Below the pieces are notes generated by a model that worked only from the letters and a program-made list of their open reading frames with translations, was not told the DNA's origin and did not search any database. The translations under genes and the position numbers were made by a program. This document shows positions 34,301-34,898 of a stretch of DNA of 34,898 bases, piece by piece. This DNA comes from Pseudomonas sp. GM21 (GTDB lineage Bacteria > Pseudomonadota > Gammaproteobacteria > Pseudomonadales > Pseudomonadaceae): NCBI RefSeq assembly GCF_000282215.1, contig NZ_AKJS01000100.1:1-34898 (forward strand), written 5' to 3'. The stretch's first letter is position 1. Each line of letters starts with the position of its first letter.

Positions 34301-34784
34301 CGGCCCGGTAGACCTGGTATTGGTCGAACAGATCCGCCAGTCGCTCAGCCAATTGATAGCGCTTACGCAAATCAGTGTCATGGGTCAGGAAGCGTTGCAG
34401 CGGCTCGAAGTGTGGCTGGTTGATCAGTTGCGGAAGTAGGCGCATCAAACGCCAAGTCAGCGGAGCTTTATCGAGCAATGATTTGACCGGGATTTCATCC
34501 CGTCCAAGGACCATGCGATAAAGCTGCCACATGAAGCTACCAGGTAACTGCACGTCAATAGCTGCAGCAATACCGCAGCCGCCCATGTCATCTTCTTCCG
34601 GATCTTCGGCCAGTGCCAACTTAAGCCACTGCGCGATGCCATTGCTCTGCACCAGAGCAATTTCATTTTCCAGGGGAGCCAGTGGATAACGCCGCATTAC
34701 GCTAATCACCAGGCTGCGCAGTTCATTCAAACTGTTGCTTTGAACCACCATAAAAGCAGCATTGAGCGACGTGGCGTCCGGCAT
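31335..34784 (-). CDS. recC: Exodeoxyribonuclease V gamma subunit RecC
   Basis: A 1149-residue subunit that splits the duplex and reads Chi while RecB and RecD unwind. The N terminus (FMVVQSNSLNELRSLVI; later ENEIALVQSNGIAQWLKLALAE) and blocks such as FGISSLPAQALEALAGLARF, CLLGMNDGDYPRAQPPLDFDLM and SWVGRSIRDNSERPASVLIGQL are characteristic of RecC. Its length is close to E. coli RecC (1122). The inactive helicase-like motifs expected for RecC are degenerate. The ATG at 34782-34784 has AAGGA eight bases upstream. It is first in the recC-recB-recD operon, the order usual in Pseudomonas. Confidence 0.96.
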   Translation of the reverse strand: MPDATSLNAAFMVVQSNSLNELRSLVISVMRRYPLAPLENEIALVQSNGIAQWLKLALAEDPEEDDMGGCGIAAAIDVQLPGSFMWQLYRMVLGRDEIPVKSLLDKAPLTWRLMRLLPQLINQPHFEPLQRFLTHDTDLRKRYQLAERLADLFDQYQVYRADWLEDWAEGRHQLRNGRGEAKPLAPANCWQAELWRALLLDVGEEGMAQSRAGVHQRFIERINSLDVAPSGLPSRVIVFGISSLPAQALEALAGLARFSQVLLCVHNPCRYHWADIVADKDLLRHQYKRQARKSGMPVVLDPQTLHQHAHPLLAAWGKQGRDYINLLDSYDDPNSYSSAFRDGRIDLFSDTQPKNLLNQLQDDILELRPLSETRDCWPAVDLEQDESIRFHIAHSAQREVEILHDQLLARFSADPDLRPRDIIVMVPDIDSYAPHIRAVFGQLERHDPRFIPFTLADQGQRGRDPLLIAVEHLLKLPDSRFPVSEILDLLDVPALRARFGVEERDLPTLHRWIEGAGIRWGMNAEQRAGLGLPEALEQNTWRFGLRRMLLGYAVGSANACEGIEPYDEIGGLDAALIGPLVALLDALEIAHQELTQPAPPKQWGVRLQALVQLFFQASNEHDDYLLAQLEELRETWLDTCESVGLQDDLTLTVVREAWLAGLDQGRLSQRFLAGAVNFCTLMPMRAIPFKRVCLLGMNDGDYPRAQPPLDFDLMGSDYRPGDRSRREDDRYLLLEALLSARDQLYISWVGRSIRDNSERPASVLIGQLRDHLASGWRLRDEGKDLLEAMTQEHPLQPFSARYFHEGDALFSYANEWQVLHRVTDQVADGEVLEAYVQEEPLSLGQLQDFVRNPVRHFFSQRLKVFFEAAEVPLADEEPFVLDALQRYTLSDSLLAAALGRIEHADQALEDQATRLQNSGLLPMAGFGECLQRELIEPLPDLVRRYQQLLALWPTPLTSALPVNLELEGLRLEGWLSGLHQRADGGLLSVTTIPNSIGSIKTRKWHRLTRPWVNHLVACASGIPITTGLVASDDSLLLEPLEKGAALEILGHLLQAWRAGMRQPLPIAVKTAFAWLGQTDPLKAEAAARKAYEGDGQTTDGERRESPALTRQFADYDALLADETFPDWCNALYKPMLEAPWRSLTSEEAR

Positions 34785-34808
34785 AAAGGCTTCCTTGGAA
34801 AAATACAG

Positions 34809-34831
34809 ATGCTAGGGCCGAACCTTAGCAT
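34809..34831. other. Short inverted repeat upstream of recC
   Basis: ATGCTAGGG and CCTTAGCAT pair with one G-U wobble around a five-base loop, 25 bases before the recC ATG. It may be a leader hairpin of the rec transcript or the remnant of a terminator for a gene beyond the window. No T run follows. The remaining bases to 34898 show nothing I can assign. Confidence 0.35.
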
Positions 34832-34898
34832 TGTCGGGGGACGGTGACAGCCAAGAGCTGCCCAGTAATGCGGTATGAACTTTCCTGCGGACAAAACA

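Overview
The window looks like a chromosomal segment of a fluorescent-group Pseudomonas. GC is high. The REP palindrome with core GTGGGAGCGAGCCTGCTCGC recurs between genes. Several blocks have familiar Pseudomonas neighbourhoods: recC-recB-recD, mmsA-mmsB, an AraC regulator divergent from ADPS-like and GlpD-like flavoenzymes plus an FGGY kinase, and a DUF1302/DUF1329 pair. I see no tRNA, rRNA, CRISPR array, insertion sequence or prophage.

Layout. Bases 1-657 hold the 3' end of a chemoreceptor gene. Bases 833-10895 are a run of six leftward genes: DUF1329 protein, DUF1302 outer-membrane protein, a secreted zinc phospholipase C/P1-nuclease-like protein, an FGGY kinase, a GlpD-like dehydrogenase and an alkyl-DHAP-synthase-like flavoprotein. 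A divergent AraC-family regulator (11105-12133) sits at the head of the run. Bases 12138-15592 carry a VOC protein, a D-aminoacylase and a SulP transporter. Bases 15788-18821 carry an SDR/epimerase, a LysR regulator, mdaB and a divergent ygiN-type quinol monooxygenase. Bases 18811-21119 carry a TauE/SafE exporter with a divergent LysR regulator, then a small cupin. Bases 21313-24835 are mmsB-mmsA with a divergent LysR regulator. An AT-richer orphan encodes a membrane protein with a winged-helix-like C terminus (24893-25474). Bases 25541-34784 are recD-recB-recC, with overlapping start and stop codons.

How the genes may work together. The six-gene leftward run plus AraC reads as a candidate system for taking up and breaking down a glycerol-containing lipid, possibly an ether lipid. 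An envelope pair would handle the substrate, a secreted phosphoesterase would cleave it, a kinase and a G3P-dehydrogenase-like enzyme would feed dihydroxyacetone phosphate, and an ADPS-like flavoenzyme would act on alkyl- or acyl-DHAP. This is inference from family membership and arrangement. MmsA and MmsB act in valine catabolism. MdaB and YgiN form a quinone redox pair also adjacent in E. coli. RecBCD repairs double-strand breaks and degrades linear DNA.

Non-coding DNA is dominated by three palindromic repeat families: REP/REPIN elements, a ~112-bp four-hairpin element in two opposite copies, and a 146-bp element with 30-nt inverted ends. No gene-free stretch exceeds 300 bases; the longest is 238 bases (5679-5916) and contains a REPIN.
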